DNA from: Ascoidea asiatica | Taxonomy: Eukaryota > Ascomycota > Saccharomycetes > Ascoideales > Ascoideaceae | Assembly (NCBI GenBank): GCA_001600695.1 | Contig: BCKQ01000005.1 | Span: 260,593 to 324,592, forward strand | Length of the DNA stretch: 64,000 bases | Direction of reading: 5' to 3' | In this document: positions 29,987-40,200 of the stretch, in pieces | How the letters are laid out: each line of letters begins with the position of its first letter | Numbering within the stretch: the stretch's first letter is position 1 | Notes under the pieces: generated by a model | Databases searched by the model: none | What the model was told of the DNA's origin: nothing | What the model saw: the letters and a program-made list of their open reading frames with translations, nothing else | Made by a program: the position numbers and the translations under genes

Positions 29987-31303
29987 ATGGTAAAAGGTTT
30001 ATTTGATCCTGAATTACAAGCTCCAGAACCTATGGAAGGTCATTCTGCAACAAAATTATTCAATAAATTAAGTGGCCAACCAGAATCTTATGCTAGAAGA
30101 AAAAACTATGTATTTGGTAAACCTTTAGGTTGTGGTACTTTTGGTGCTGTGAGAGCTGCTTTGAATATTAGAACTAATGAAGAAGTTGCAGTTAAAATTA
30201 TTTTGAAAAAAACTTTAAAAGGAAACTTCAATATGGTTTATGATGAATTAAAATTATTGCAAATTTTACACCATAAACATATTGTAGGTTTCAGAGATTG
30301 GTTCGAAAGTAAAGATAAATTTTATATTATAACTCAATTGGCAACTGGTGGTGAATTATTTGATAGAATTATTGAAAGAGGTAAATTCACTGAAAAGGAT
30401 GCTGCAAGTTGTATTTCCCAAATATTACAGGCTTTATCTTATCTTCATAGTAATAATGTCGTTCATAGAGATTTGAAACCAGAAAATGTCTTATATATTT
30501 CAAAAGATTATGACTCTGCAATTGTTTTAGCTGATTTTGGAATTGCAAAAAAATTGAGAAATAGTAATGAAAAAATAACTTCAACTGCCGGTTCTTTTGG
30601 TTATGCTGCTCCTGAAGTATTATCTGGCCTAGCTCATGGTAAACCTTGTGATATTTGGTCTTTAGGTATAATTACATATACTTTATTATGTGGTTATTCT
30701 CCTATTAGAGCTGAAACTATTAATGATTTTCTTTTAGAAGTTCAGCATGATAACTGTATTGTGTTTCATAAAAGATATTGGGAAGAAATTTCTGACGATG
30801 CTAAATATTTTATTTTAAAAATGTTAAGAGTTGATCCTAATAAAAGAGCAACAGCAGATGAGTTATTAAATGATATATGGATTAAAGAAACTTCTTCAGA
30901 GCATACCGATCTTGATCTATTACCTAATCTAAAAGAAGGTTTCAACGCAAGAGTTAAGTTCAGACAAGCAATTGAAATTGTCAAACTTAATAATAGATTA
31001 AAAGCTTTGAGAGACGAATGTGCTGCCGAAGGTATTGAAGATGATGATGATGCTTTCGGTGCATATGTTCCCAAAGAAAATTTAGGCTCAACAATTGGTA
31101 ATAGATTATCATCTTTAATACCAAATCTTAATAATACTTCAACTGGAAGTAAAAAGAGTCCAAGAAATTCAATGATTTCTCATACACCTTCTTCTTCTAT
31201 TGGTAAAAGTGAGTTAACAATCAAAGCATTTCAACAAATGGTTATAACTGCTCAACAAAATAAGGATAAAATCAATCCAGAAAATGATGGTCAATCAAAA
31301 TAG
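29987..31303 (+). CDS. CMK1: Calcium/calmodulin-dependent protein kinase
   Basis: 438 residues. The kinase domain spans about residues 38-305: glycine loop GCGTFGAV, ATP lysine in VAVKIILKK, catalytic loop HRDLKPEN, DFGIAKKL, activation segment TAGSFGYAAPEVL and CDIWSLGIITYTLLCGYSP. After the kinase comes the autoinhibitory/calmodulin-binding segment, a basic amphipathic helix (FNARVKFRQAIEIVKLNNRLKALR), as in Cmk1/Cmk2. The tail is Ser/Thr-rich and carries GNRLSSLIP and SPRNS-type sites. Role: responds to Ca2+/calmodulin in stress and growth signalling. The N-terminal LFNKLSGQPESY preceding the kinase is typical of the yeast Cmk family. Cmk1 and Cmk2 cannot be separated by eye. Confidence 0.92.
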   Translation: MVKGLFDPELQAPEPMEGHSATKLFNKLSGQPESYARRKNYVFGKPLGCGTFGAVRAALNIRTNEEVAVKIILKKTLKGNFNMVYDELKLLQILHHKHIVGFRDWFESKDKFYIITQLATGGELFDRIIERGKFTEKDAASCISQILQALSYLHSNNVVHRDLKPENVLYISKDYDSAIVLADFGIAKKLRNSNEKITSTAGSFGYAAPEVLSGLAHGKPCDIWSLGIITYTLLCGYSPIRAETINDFLLEVQHDNCIVFHKRYWEEISDDAKYFILKMLRVDPNKRATADELLNDIWIKETSSEHTDLDLLPNLKEGFNARVKFRQAIEIVKLNNRLKALRDECAAEGIEDDDDAFGAYVPKENLGSTIGNRLSSLIPNLNNTSTGSKKSPRNSMISHTPSSSIGKSELTIKAFQQMVITAQQNKDKINPENDGQSK

Positions 31304-32396
31304 TGTAATTTATCAATATAACAATTTTAAAGCATTTTCAAGCATTATTTAGTTTTTTTTTCAATTTAACTCTCCATTTTTTAGTTACAATATATATACA
31401 GTATATATATTTTTTGTTACAGTCCATATTTAACTCAGTAGCTGTAAATGAATAATTCCAGCTTCAAAATTAATGATTATAAATTCGTACCCTTTTGAGG
31501 TTTTGACCTTTGTATGTTCTGTGGCCAAATAATAATGAATAAAACTGAGCACTTCTAGAAATTTTAGCCAATCCTATTCAGCTTGGCTACCATAAATAAT
31601 CTGTGAAAGAAGGCTATCTGAGTGATGAATTTAGGATCAGTTATTATTAAAATTGTATTAAAATTTATTAAAGCTATTATGAATTGCTTAATTATTGATA
31701 AATGGGGAAAAATATACATAATAATTGGCTAAAGACACCTAACAATTGACCAACTAGTGCTACGTAGTCCTATTTCAGACCGGTTACTATTATTTCGGTT
31801 CTCTTTAGATTTGTGCTTTCTTAGATCTACCACTTAACACGAAGTAGGATTGCAGTACATAACTGATGGCGGAAAGTTTTCCGGAACCATTATTGAGAAT
31901 TACAGGAAACCTATGGATAAGAGGAGATTCTTATGCTTTTCCGACCATGCGGAAAAGTGAAGGGGTTTTCACGTGGGTCTAACAGCCACTGTTTTTCCTA
32001 ACTTGGATGTGGAAGGAGGTTTTTCATATTTAGCTGCGCTTCTGTTTATTTATTCTCTGAGGAAGAAAAATGTCACCCAATGAAAGCGAAAAATTTTCTC
32101 GTGTTGAACAATTGTGGCTGGAACTTGGATTCAGTCGATATGAAAAATGCGAACTTTTTCACCTTGTCAAATCTTAACCCATTTTTTTTGGAATTTGATA
32201 CGCATCCCGTTTCCAATGGTTTACATAATAAATCAGCTATTTAAGAAGAGCAAATTAACCTTTCTTCTTTTTATCAAAAGAAAGAATATAAGTTTTTAAT
32301 ATTTATCAAAAAAATTTATCAATTGATTTCAAATAGTCTTTTTAATTCTTATAAAATATCTATTTATTTGTTCTTTTTAAATTTTCAACTTTTATA
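31304..32396. other. Intergenic region CMK1 to IPP1 (1.09 kb)
   Basis: No gene. It contains the CMK1 3' end (TATATATACAGTATATATAT palindrome near 31390-31410) and the IPP1 promoter, with a compact cluster of inverted TTCCG sites and an E-box at 31870-31975 listed separately. Confidence 0.55.
31870..31975. promoter_or_regulatory. Cluster of TTCCG inverted repeats plus CACGTGGG in the IPP1 promoter
   Basis: CGGAAA/TTTCCG inverted pair with 2 bp spacing (31870-31883), overlapping a TTCCGGAA palindrome (31879-31886). Then TTTTCCG-N6-CGGAAAA (31937-31956), a perfect 7-bp inverted repeat, and CACGTGGG starting at 31970. CGG triplet pairs are the usual targets of Zn2Cys6 regulators; CACGTGGG is the high-affinity Pho4 form of the E-box. 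All lie 420-530 bp before IPP1. Confidence 0.5.
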
Positions 32397-33254
32397 ATGG
32401 TTTTTTCTACTCGTCAAGTCGGTGCTAAAAACACCTTAGACTATAAAGTTTATATTGAAGAAGATGGAAAACCAGTATCTCCTTTCCATGATATTCCTTT
32501 ATTTGCTGATCAATCAAAGGGTATTTATAATATGGTTGTTGAAATTCCTAGATGGACAAATGCAAAATTAGAAATTACAAAAGAATTACCTTTAAATCCA
32601 ATTGTTCAAGATACTAAAAAGGGCAAATTAAGATTTGTTAGAAATTGTTTTCCTCATCATGGTTATATTCATAATTATGGTGCTTTTCCACAGACTTGGG
32701 AAGATCCTAATGTTGTTAATGCGGAAACTAAAGCAAAAGGTGATGATGATCCATTAGATGTTCTTGAAATTGGTGAACAAATTGCTTATTCAGGCCAAGT
32801 TAAACAAGTTAAAGCCTTGGGTGTCATGGCTCTTATAGATGAAGGTGAAACTGATTGGAAAGTTATAGTAATTGATGTTAATGATCCATTAGCTAACAAA
32901 TTACATGATATTGAAGATGTTGAAAGACATTTACCTGGTTTATTAAGAGCTACTAATGAATGGTTTAGAATTTATAAAATTCCTGATGGAAAACCCGAAA
33001 ATCAATTTGCCTTTTCTGGTGAAGCCAAAAATAAAAAATATGCTGAAGAAGTTATCGCAGAGTGTAATTTAGCTTGGAAAAATTTAATCCGTGGTGCTAC
33101 TCAATCAAATAAAATCTCTTTAGCTAACACCACCTTATCAGAAACTCCTTCATTTACTTCCATTCCTCAGGTCCCCGCAGCTTTACCTTTACCTGATGCT
33201 AAAATTGATGCTTCAATCGATAAATGGTTTTTCATTTCAGGTGCTTCTGCCTAA
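32397..33254 (+). CDS. IPP1: Cytosolic inorganic pyrophosphatase
   Basis: 285 residues, essentially the family length. The N-terminus has [17 protein letters not shown]. The catalytic acidic motif is [12 protein letters not shown], with the three conserved Asp that bind the metals. Active-site residues sit in [35 protein letters not shown], and further Asp/Lys in [15 protein letters not shown] and [16 protein letters not shown]. Role: hydrolyses pyrophosphate from biosynthesis, pulling polymerisation and tRNA charging forward. The last ~25 residues ([20 protein letters not shown]) match the fungal tail. Upstream there is an E-box of the Pho4-preferred form, which would fit phosphate-linked regulation (inferred). 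Confidence 0.97.
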   Translation: MVFSTRQVGAKNTLDYKVYIEEDGKPVSPFHDIPLFADQSKGIYNMVVEIPRWTNAKLEITKELPLNPIVQDTKKGKLRFVRNCFPHHGYIHNYGAFPQTWEDPNVVNAETKAKGDDDPLDVLEIGEQIAYSGQVKQVKALGVMALIDEGETDWKVIVIDVNDPLANKLHDIEDVERHLPGLLRATNEWFRIYKIPDGKPENQFAFSGEAKNKKYAEEVIAECNLAWKNLIRGATQSNKISLANTTLSETPSFTSIPQVPAALPLPDAKIDASIDKWFFISGASA

Positions 33255-33458
33255 ACATTTTTTAAGGATTTAACTTCACCTAAAATAAAATTTTAATAAA
33301 ATCATCATTTATTTTATTTTTTCTCGTTACAAATTCAAGTTTACTCATTCATTTAAAAATATTTCGTAAAAAATGTCAAAAAAAAAAATTAAAATTTATA
33401 TACTATAACATAATGGTAATTATCTAATCAAAATTTATCGGTAGCTCAATTTATGTAC

Positions 33459-35675
33459 TTATTTATTTACCTTTCCCTTTCTATCGTTCTTTTCTCTTTG
33501 TATTGTTGTCTCTCTCAAAAATTTTATATGAGCTTTGATTTCGTGACATAATTCTGGTTGACTTATTTCTTCAAAGGTTTTAAACTGTATTTTTATTTCA
33601 CAAATAAAATATTCCATATATCCCCATTGAATTAGTTCAAGATCAGATCCTCCAATTTCATTGGTTCCCCATAACCTTATTCTGTTACCACCGTTATCAA
33701 CTAAAACATTATCCCTTAATAACTGTAAAGGATTCAATTTTGGAAAATTAGCATGAAGAAATAAAATCCTAGGATTTAATCCTTTTATTGATTTATTTTC
33801 CAAGTTTAATTCTTCATTTGCATCTTCAAAGGTTGAAAATAGACGTCCATCTAATATTTTCATATTTTCTTCATATCTTTTAAAGTCATCCACTGGATCA
33901 AATTGAACCATTGCAGAACCATGATAGGACCCATCTTTATGATGTCCAAAAACTCCAACAAACTTATTCACTTGATAGAAAGGTTTTTGCAACTTAACTG
34001 CGGCGGCTAAAAAAGTATCTTTATCACCTTCACCAGTACTACCTTGACCCAATAAAGGGTAATAATAATCTGGACCAAACGTATTATAATATAAAGATAA
34101 TAATAAAGTTTTGAAATGTAACTTCTTTGAAACCATAACTTGACCTGATTCACTTGAACCGTCAGGTATTGTACCATTTCTATCGTGAAATGGGATTCTA
34201 TCTAAATCAATTTCATCCTTTTGAATTATTCCACCTTCATGAATACCGTAATTTGAGTATCCATATCTAATTCTATTTGTAACAGTTGTATTTATAATAT
34301 CATAAAAATAAGGAGAAGTAGTTCGCCTCCAAAAATCTGGCCAAGTTATTAAGCCCTTTGATATAAAAGGATCATTTTTGAATAAATAATCTGGATTTTC
34401 AACAGGAATATTATCAGCATCTAATAATAAGACATTTTCAAAAGAAGAAGATAATATTGCTAAAATTTTATATTGATAGCCATGAAATTTGAATGTTGAT
34501 GTAACTTGATTACCTAAAACTAAAGGCAAATAAACACAACGAGCATTATATATTGGAAAAACAGTAGAACATAAATTAATGTCATAATCTTCTAAAGAAG
34601 GTATTAAAACTTCAACAGGTAAAGTTGAACCTAATCTTCTAAGATTTTTAATAGATAATAAGGATAACCAATTAAACCTTCCTCCACCTGCATATACTAT
34701 ACCATTACCTTTATAAGATAATTTTTTGAAATTAAAATTATCAGGGATATTATTTAAAAAAGTTGAATGTTGAGTTTTAAGAGAATTTATTTCGGATATA
34801 TTTAAATTTAAAAATTGAGATAAATAAGTTACATCGAATATTGGTATATCTATATTATTTCCTCTATTATGACCAATTGTTGGTGCCTTTTTATCCGTTT
34901 TGTAATTATTATGAGCCAACGAAGGAATCAATGGTTTTGAGGAATCTATCAAAGTAAATAATTTTTTAAAAAAATCATTAATATTTTTTAGAGGAATACT
35001 TGATTTATCAAAAAAGTAGGAATTTAAAGCAATGCATTTTAATTTTTGAATATTTAATTCTATCAATTCTTTCTTATGACATAATTGAGTATCAGATAAT
35101 TCATTATCTGAAAATTCATCATTAGTTGACGATTCATCTTTCGATGACTCATCCGGGGTTATATTTGATATTAGGTAAAGTTCAGCAACAATTTTATCAA
35201 TTAATCTTTGATGGATAGGAGTAATATTAACAGCTGTTGAATTTAAAGTATCTTTCTGAGAATTTGTTTTCTCAGAATCAGAATCAGAATTATGAATAGA
35301 ATTAGGATTTGCTTTGGAATTTATTGAAGAAGATTTGAAAGGATTCAAATAATCAAAAAATGAAGAAGGGGGATTGTTTTCCTTTGAATAATCCAACTCT
35401 GAATCATAAGCATAAGAAGATTCATAAATTTCGCTACCATCATCGGCATCATTATTAGATTTATAATACGCTTCTAATTTATCATCAAGTATTTTAGAAT
35501 TCGAAAGTGAACTTATTGGATTCAAATTTATATCTTTTATCAGATGATCATTTTTTGAAATATTTAATATATTGATTATGAAGATTATAAAAATGAAAGA
35601 TATTAAAATAAAAGATTTCTGCTTAAATTTTGGATATATTAATCTTTTTAAAGTATAGTGAGACATATTTCCCAT
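33459..35675 (-). CDS. Mnn2/Mnn5-family alpha-1,2-mannosyltransferase (GT71), Golgi type II membrane protein
   Basis: 738 residues. A short basic cytosolic tail is followed by one membrane anchor at about residues 20-39 (SFILISFIFIIFIINILNIS), then a long Ser/Asp-rich stem to about residue 290. The lumenal catalytic domain begins at GNGIVYAGGGRFNWLSLLSIKNLRRLGSTLPVEV. It contains the metal-binding DxD in LLLDADNIPVENP and the GQVMVSKKLHFKTLLL, GQGSTGEGDKDTF and FVGVFGHHKDGSYHGSAMVQFDP blocks typical of the Mnn2/Mnn5 branch. Role: adds alpha-1,2-mannose branches to the outer chain of cell-wall mannoproteins. Yeasts carry several paralogs, so no exact symbol is given. It is convergent with IPP1. 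Confidence 0.9.
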   Translation of the reverse strand: MGNMSHYTLKRLIYPKFKQKSFILISFIFIIFIINILNISKNDHLIKDINLNPISSLSNSKILDDKLEAYYKSNNDADDGSEIYESSYAYDSELDYSKENNPPSSFFDYLNPFKSSSINSKANPNSIHNSDSDSEKTNSQKDTLNSTAVNITPIHQRLIDKIVAELYLISNITPDESSKDESSTNDEFSDNELSDTQLCHKKELIELNIQKLKCIALNSYFFDKSSIPLKNINDFFKKLFTLIDSSKPLIPSLAHNNYKTDKKAPTIGHNRGNNIDIPIFDVTYLSQFLNLNISEINSLKTQHSTFLNNIPDNFNFKKLSYKGNGIVYAGGGRFNWLSLLSIKNLRRLGSTLPVEVLIPSLEDYDINLCSTVFPIYNARCVYLPLVLGNQVTSTFKFHGYQYKILAILSSSFENVLLLDADNIPVENPDYLFKNDPFISKGLITWPDFWRRTTSPYFYDIINTTVTNRIRYGYSNYGIHEGGIIQKDEIDLDRIPFHDRNGTIPDGSSESGQVMVSKKLHFKTLLLSLYYNTFGPDYYYPLLGQGSTGEGDKDTFLAAAVKLQKPFYQVNKFVGVFGHHKDGSYHGSAMVQFDPVDDFKRYEENMKILDGRLFSTFEDANEELNLENKSIKGLNPRILFLHANFPKLNPLQLLRDNVLVDNGGNRIRLWGTNEIGGSDLELIQWGYMEYFICEIKIQFKTFEEISQPELCHEIKAHIKFLRETTIQREKNDRKGKVNK

Positions 35676-37295
35676 TGAATATAAAACTGAATTAAGAGAA
35701 AAAATTTTGATTAGATGTAAAATATGTAGATAGTGTTAATTTTTGTCCAAAATTGAAAATCTTGTCAATACTAGTAAATGGATATTAATTTGATCTATTA
35801 AAAATATATTGAGAGTAAATTGATAATATATTTATTGATTTAATGATTGATTTTGAGATTTGAACAAATTTAATAAAGATGAAACTTTGAAGAAAACAAT
35901 AAATGAAATGACAAAGTATTGGGAATGAAGCTCTTTAACTTTACTATTTCTAACTACAGTTATTTTTTAGGAAAATTACTATTGAAATATCTCAGCTTTC
36001 TTGAAGAGAATGAGAATAGTTTATTTCAATATGAAAGAGTCAAGCAAAAGATGAGGTTTCAAATGTTAGAGAAATAAACGTTAATATATATCGTGAATAC
36101 TATGTGAATATTTTTTTGAATATTTTTAGGATACCTAGTTTGTAAAGCTAGGGAATATTTAGGGAATATATCGCGTAAAATAGAAAAGAAAAAATTCCTG
36201 AAATTAGTTAAAAATTAGAAGTAAGAGAAATAACTAAAGTGAAAATGAGACAAGAACTGTTTTTCCAAACAAGAAAAGGAGCAAATAAAGCCAACCTTGA
36301 AAGCGTCAATACTGTTTAATACTGCTATCACAGAACAGTACTTACTGGTAAGAAGAACCATTTCAATGGTTGGGGCTTCATAAAAAAACAAAAAGTTTCC
36401 TTCTTTTCTCAAAATGATTTATTGGCTACTGCCACATACAGTCGAATGCGCTCTCTTGAAGAATCTTTTAAAATCTATGGAAAAATTAAGAGTTTTCTAA
36501 GAAAAATCTTTTGGGAAAACATTTGATTCTTTCCTTATTCCTGTCTGAAGTTACCGTCAGGTAGTTAAAAAACTTTTGAGATTGTTTTCAATGAGCAATA
36601 TACAAGATCTGCAAGAAGGCCAGATATATTTGGGTATTTTTGGATGGATTGGGGTGAATTTGAATATATATGAATATATTTAGATATTTAGTAATAATCG
36701 TATTACATTACAGGTAGACATTTAGTATTCTTAGATGCCCCCTATCCGCTATGCGGCATCCTGTTTCCGTCGGCCTTCCTATTTTTTCAAGGCTTGTTTC
36801 ATACTTGTTTGATTAAAAGCAGAACTAAAAATACTAAATTTGTTAGCTTAGAAAAAAGGTTTCTGCACTTGGTGGAACCTGCAAACATTTTATATGTCCA
36901 ATTTACGTATTTTACTTGAATATCGTGCACTAAGCCTTTGTGTTGTCTCTTGGCATGGAACGTGTGCTTAGAAATGCAGGTTAATTAGGTTTTTTAAACT
37001 TTGTGCCTCTCTCCACGCTAGGAAACTTTCTTTGAGAGCTCATCTTGCCAATTTTGAAATCTTCAGTTTAAGGTTGATAATGTAAAAGCCAAGAGAATTC
37101 AGAGAAACACCCATCTCAAGTTATAAAAAAATACAATCATACAATCATCAGAATAGAAATTCTGACAAAGAGCAAAAAATTAATTGACTAGGAATATATT
37201 ATCCACCAAGTATATAATCATTGAAATACACCTTTAAGTTTATTACTTTACCTATGGGAAAGATGTGATTCCGAATTTGTATGAGAATTAGAATT
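35676..37295. other. Long intergenic region upstream of the mannosyltransferase (1.62 kb)
   Basis: Both flanking genes run leftward, so this is the mannosyltransferase promoter plus the HIR3 3' end. I see no gene; a 65-codon open stretch at 36215-36412 looks random. GGAATAT-type repeats occur at 36110-36175, and a locally GC-richer patch sits at 36745-36785. Confidence 0.5.
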
Positions 37296-40200
37296 TTAAT
37301 TTGCTTCAGAATCAGAATTAAAACTGAAATTGGAATCAGAAATCATATCATTACCAGGAATAGAAACAGAAAGAGAAACAGAATCCGAATTCAATTCCGA
37401 ACTAGAATTAGAATTCAAATTGGAGTTTGAATCACTCTCCAAATCAGATTTCAAATCTGATCTTGAATCCGAATCAGAACTGGAATCTATTGTTTCATTG
37501 AAATTTATTCTTTTGGCAAGTAAATCTAATTCATTTTTCTCTTTATAAATACTTGATGATGGTTTACTAGTCAACTTGAATGGAGTGTTGAATCTACTAA
37601 GACTTCCCTTTCTACTGAGCTCATTGGTGTTTTCTCTATTTTTATTTTCATAATTTACTGCATTTGATTTTGCCATTGTACCCATTTTATTCTCAGTAAA
37701 TTTATTCATATTGATATCTCTTACATTATCAATTGTGTATATTTTCATATTTGAATTTCTGCTTGGGGTTCTTATCTCTTTCAATGCTCTTTTATAAGGA
37801 TTAAAATTACTATCTTTTATCTGGATAATTTCAATTCCATCGGAACTCTCATTATCTTCTGCTAAATCATTAGTTTCATTATCAGCATCATTATCACTAT
37901 CACTACTACTACTTAAGTCAATAAATGAGGCTGTTTCTTTTTCCAGGTTCCCATTTTCATTTTTAATGTCACTATCATATTTATCTTCATTGGTCTCAAT
38001 TTCATCATCATCGAAGTAATTTTTCATTTGAATTTCCTTTAGAGACATATCATCTTCCAGTTGTGGCTCATAGCCTTGCTGATATTCGTTTCCTTCTTCA
38101 TCATCCTCTACATCTGCATCATTACCATTATCATTGTTATTATCTTGCTCATTTTCATTTTCACCTTCATGTTCATCATAACTGGCCTTATTATTATAAT
38201 TATCATCACCATTCCCATATTCTATATTCTCATCGCTTAAATTACTACTATAACCATCTTCGCTATTATCTGAAATGTCAATAAGACTCTTATTAATTTT
38301 TTCATTGTTGACTAATTCATCGTCAAAGCTTTCATCCAGCGAATCTTCTATGTCAATGATCATTTCTTTTCTTTCAGACTTTTTATATTCATTTTCAAAT
38401 TTTAGAATACCAGTTGTTTCTTGGTTTCCTATGGTTTCCTTAAACTCTCTAATTTCTTTGTCTTTACTGATATTTTTTATCCGTTCAATTTTAGCAATAT
38501 CTTTAACTTTTTTAATATCTTCCCCATCATTCATTTCTACCATAACTCCTTTCTTTTTAGTTTCTTCAAAGCCAGCTTTTTCTTTGATTTCGCTAAGTTT
38601 TTCAATATCCTCGATAAGTTCAATTTCACCCTCGTCATAATCATCTTCTTCATCAAAATTTATATTTTGGCTCTTTCCTATAGCAATAATTTCCTTTTCA
38701 AATTCTTTCAAAATACACGTAACTTTTGGAAATATATCTCTTCTAGCAACTCTTGTTTTCACATATGAGTTTCCCATTGGGTTTTTAACATTAATGCTGT
38801 TATTAACATTATTCAGACTAATATTACCATTTCCAATATTTGCATTGATGATATTATTTTCAATATTAACAGCTTTTTCTTTGATTATATTATTTTCCTT
38901 TTCATAATTGCGTTCTTTGAAATTGTAAAATAACTTTAAATATAATCCAATAAAAGTGTCATCAATAAATGAAGTAGTGGAAAATCCGTTATTCATTCTT
39001 CTAATATTACTAACTTCATAAAGCATGTAATACAAAATTCCTTTCTTGGGTTTATTCATTTCTTTTCCAAAATTTTCTTTCAAATAGTTGAAAAAATTAT
39101 GACTTTCTTTGATAAATTCTCCATAATTTAAGCTTGGGACAATTTTTTCCGTGTAATTTTTTTCAATTTTAGATTTTTTTCGAATAAGTTGGCAAGTAAC
39201 ATTACATGCATATTCCCAAACTTGCAATTGTTTGACCATACTACTTCCAAATCTCCTCAACTTTTTTAATAATTCAATCAATAACTTCAAATCTTTACTT
39301 TCTTCTAATAGTTTGATATAAAAATCAATATATTCAAATACATAAACAAAATGTTTTCCTGGCCTTTCATTTTCGGGCTTCCAAATTGGAACCAAATTTT
39401 TTGAACTCTGCTTCAAAGATATAATATGCCCCATTTCTTCTTTACACCTTTTCACATCTTTGAAATTATTAAAAATGATTTTTGCAATCTTTACCCTTGG
39501 TTTATGATGCCATTTCCTTTTATCTATTGAAATTATTTTGAACAATACTTCAATACATAGGTTAGAGAATCTCTCAAAAGTTTTAATTTTTGCAATTTTT
39601 TCTTCTTTAAAGTCTAATTGATAAAATTTATTATTCTTTTTTAAAAATGATATTGCAGCCTGAATGCTAATTTTTTTATTTTCCACATACTTATATAACT
39701 GAGAACATAATCTATAATGGGGTTCAATAATCGGATCTGAGGCTGAGCAGTTCTTAGTAGCTAAATGACATGATTTCAATAAGTTTTCTAATACTACACC
39801 GGTATTTTCCCCTAACTTACTCTGAACTTTCGAAACATAATAATAATTTAGCCATAATTTAGGCTTTAATTTAATACCCCAACAAAATGACATATATATC
39901 AATTTGAGTAAAGCTTTATAATTAATCGGCTTTTCATAATGTGTTTCATAAAATCCATTAGAACCTGAAAAGATTTTAGGTTTAGTTGTAATCCTAAAGC
40001 ATAACCTATCCATTGGCTGCATGCATGCATTATATAATTCCTTGGCAAATGATATCCATAAAACGGTTATCATCTCATTAGCTCTTAATTTCTCCTTTTC
40101 GGAAGAATTAACAAAAATACTTACTGCCATTAAATAACATAGAAGCGATTTTTTTTGCAAAATCGCTGTATTATTCTTCTTTTCACTATTTAACTTATCA

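Noticed and set aside
36215-36412. 65-codon open frame upstream of the mannosyltransferase
   Set aside because: Short, no domain, no supporting context.
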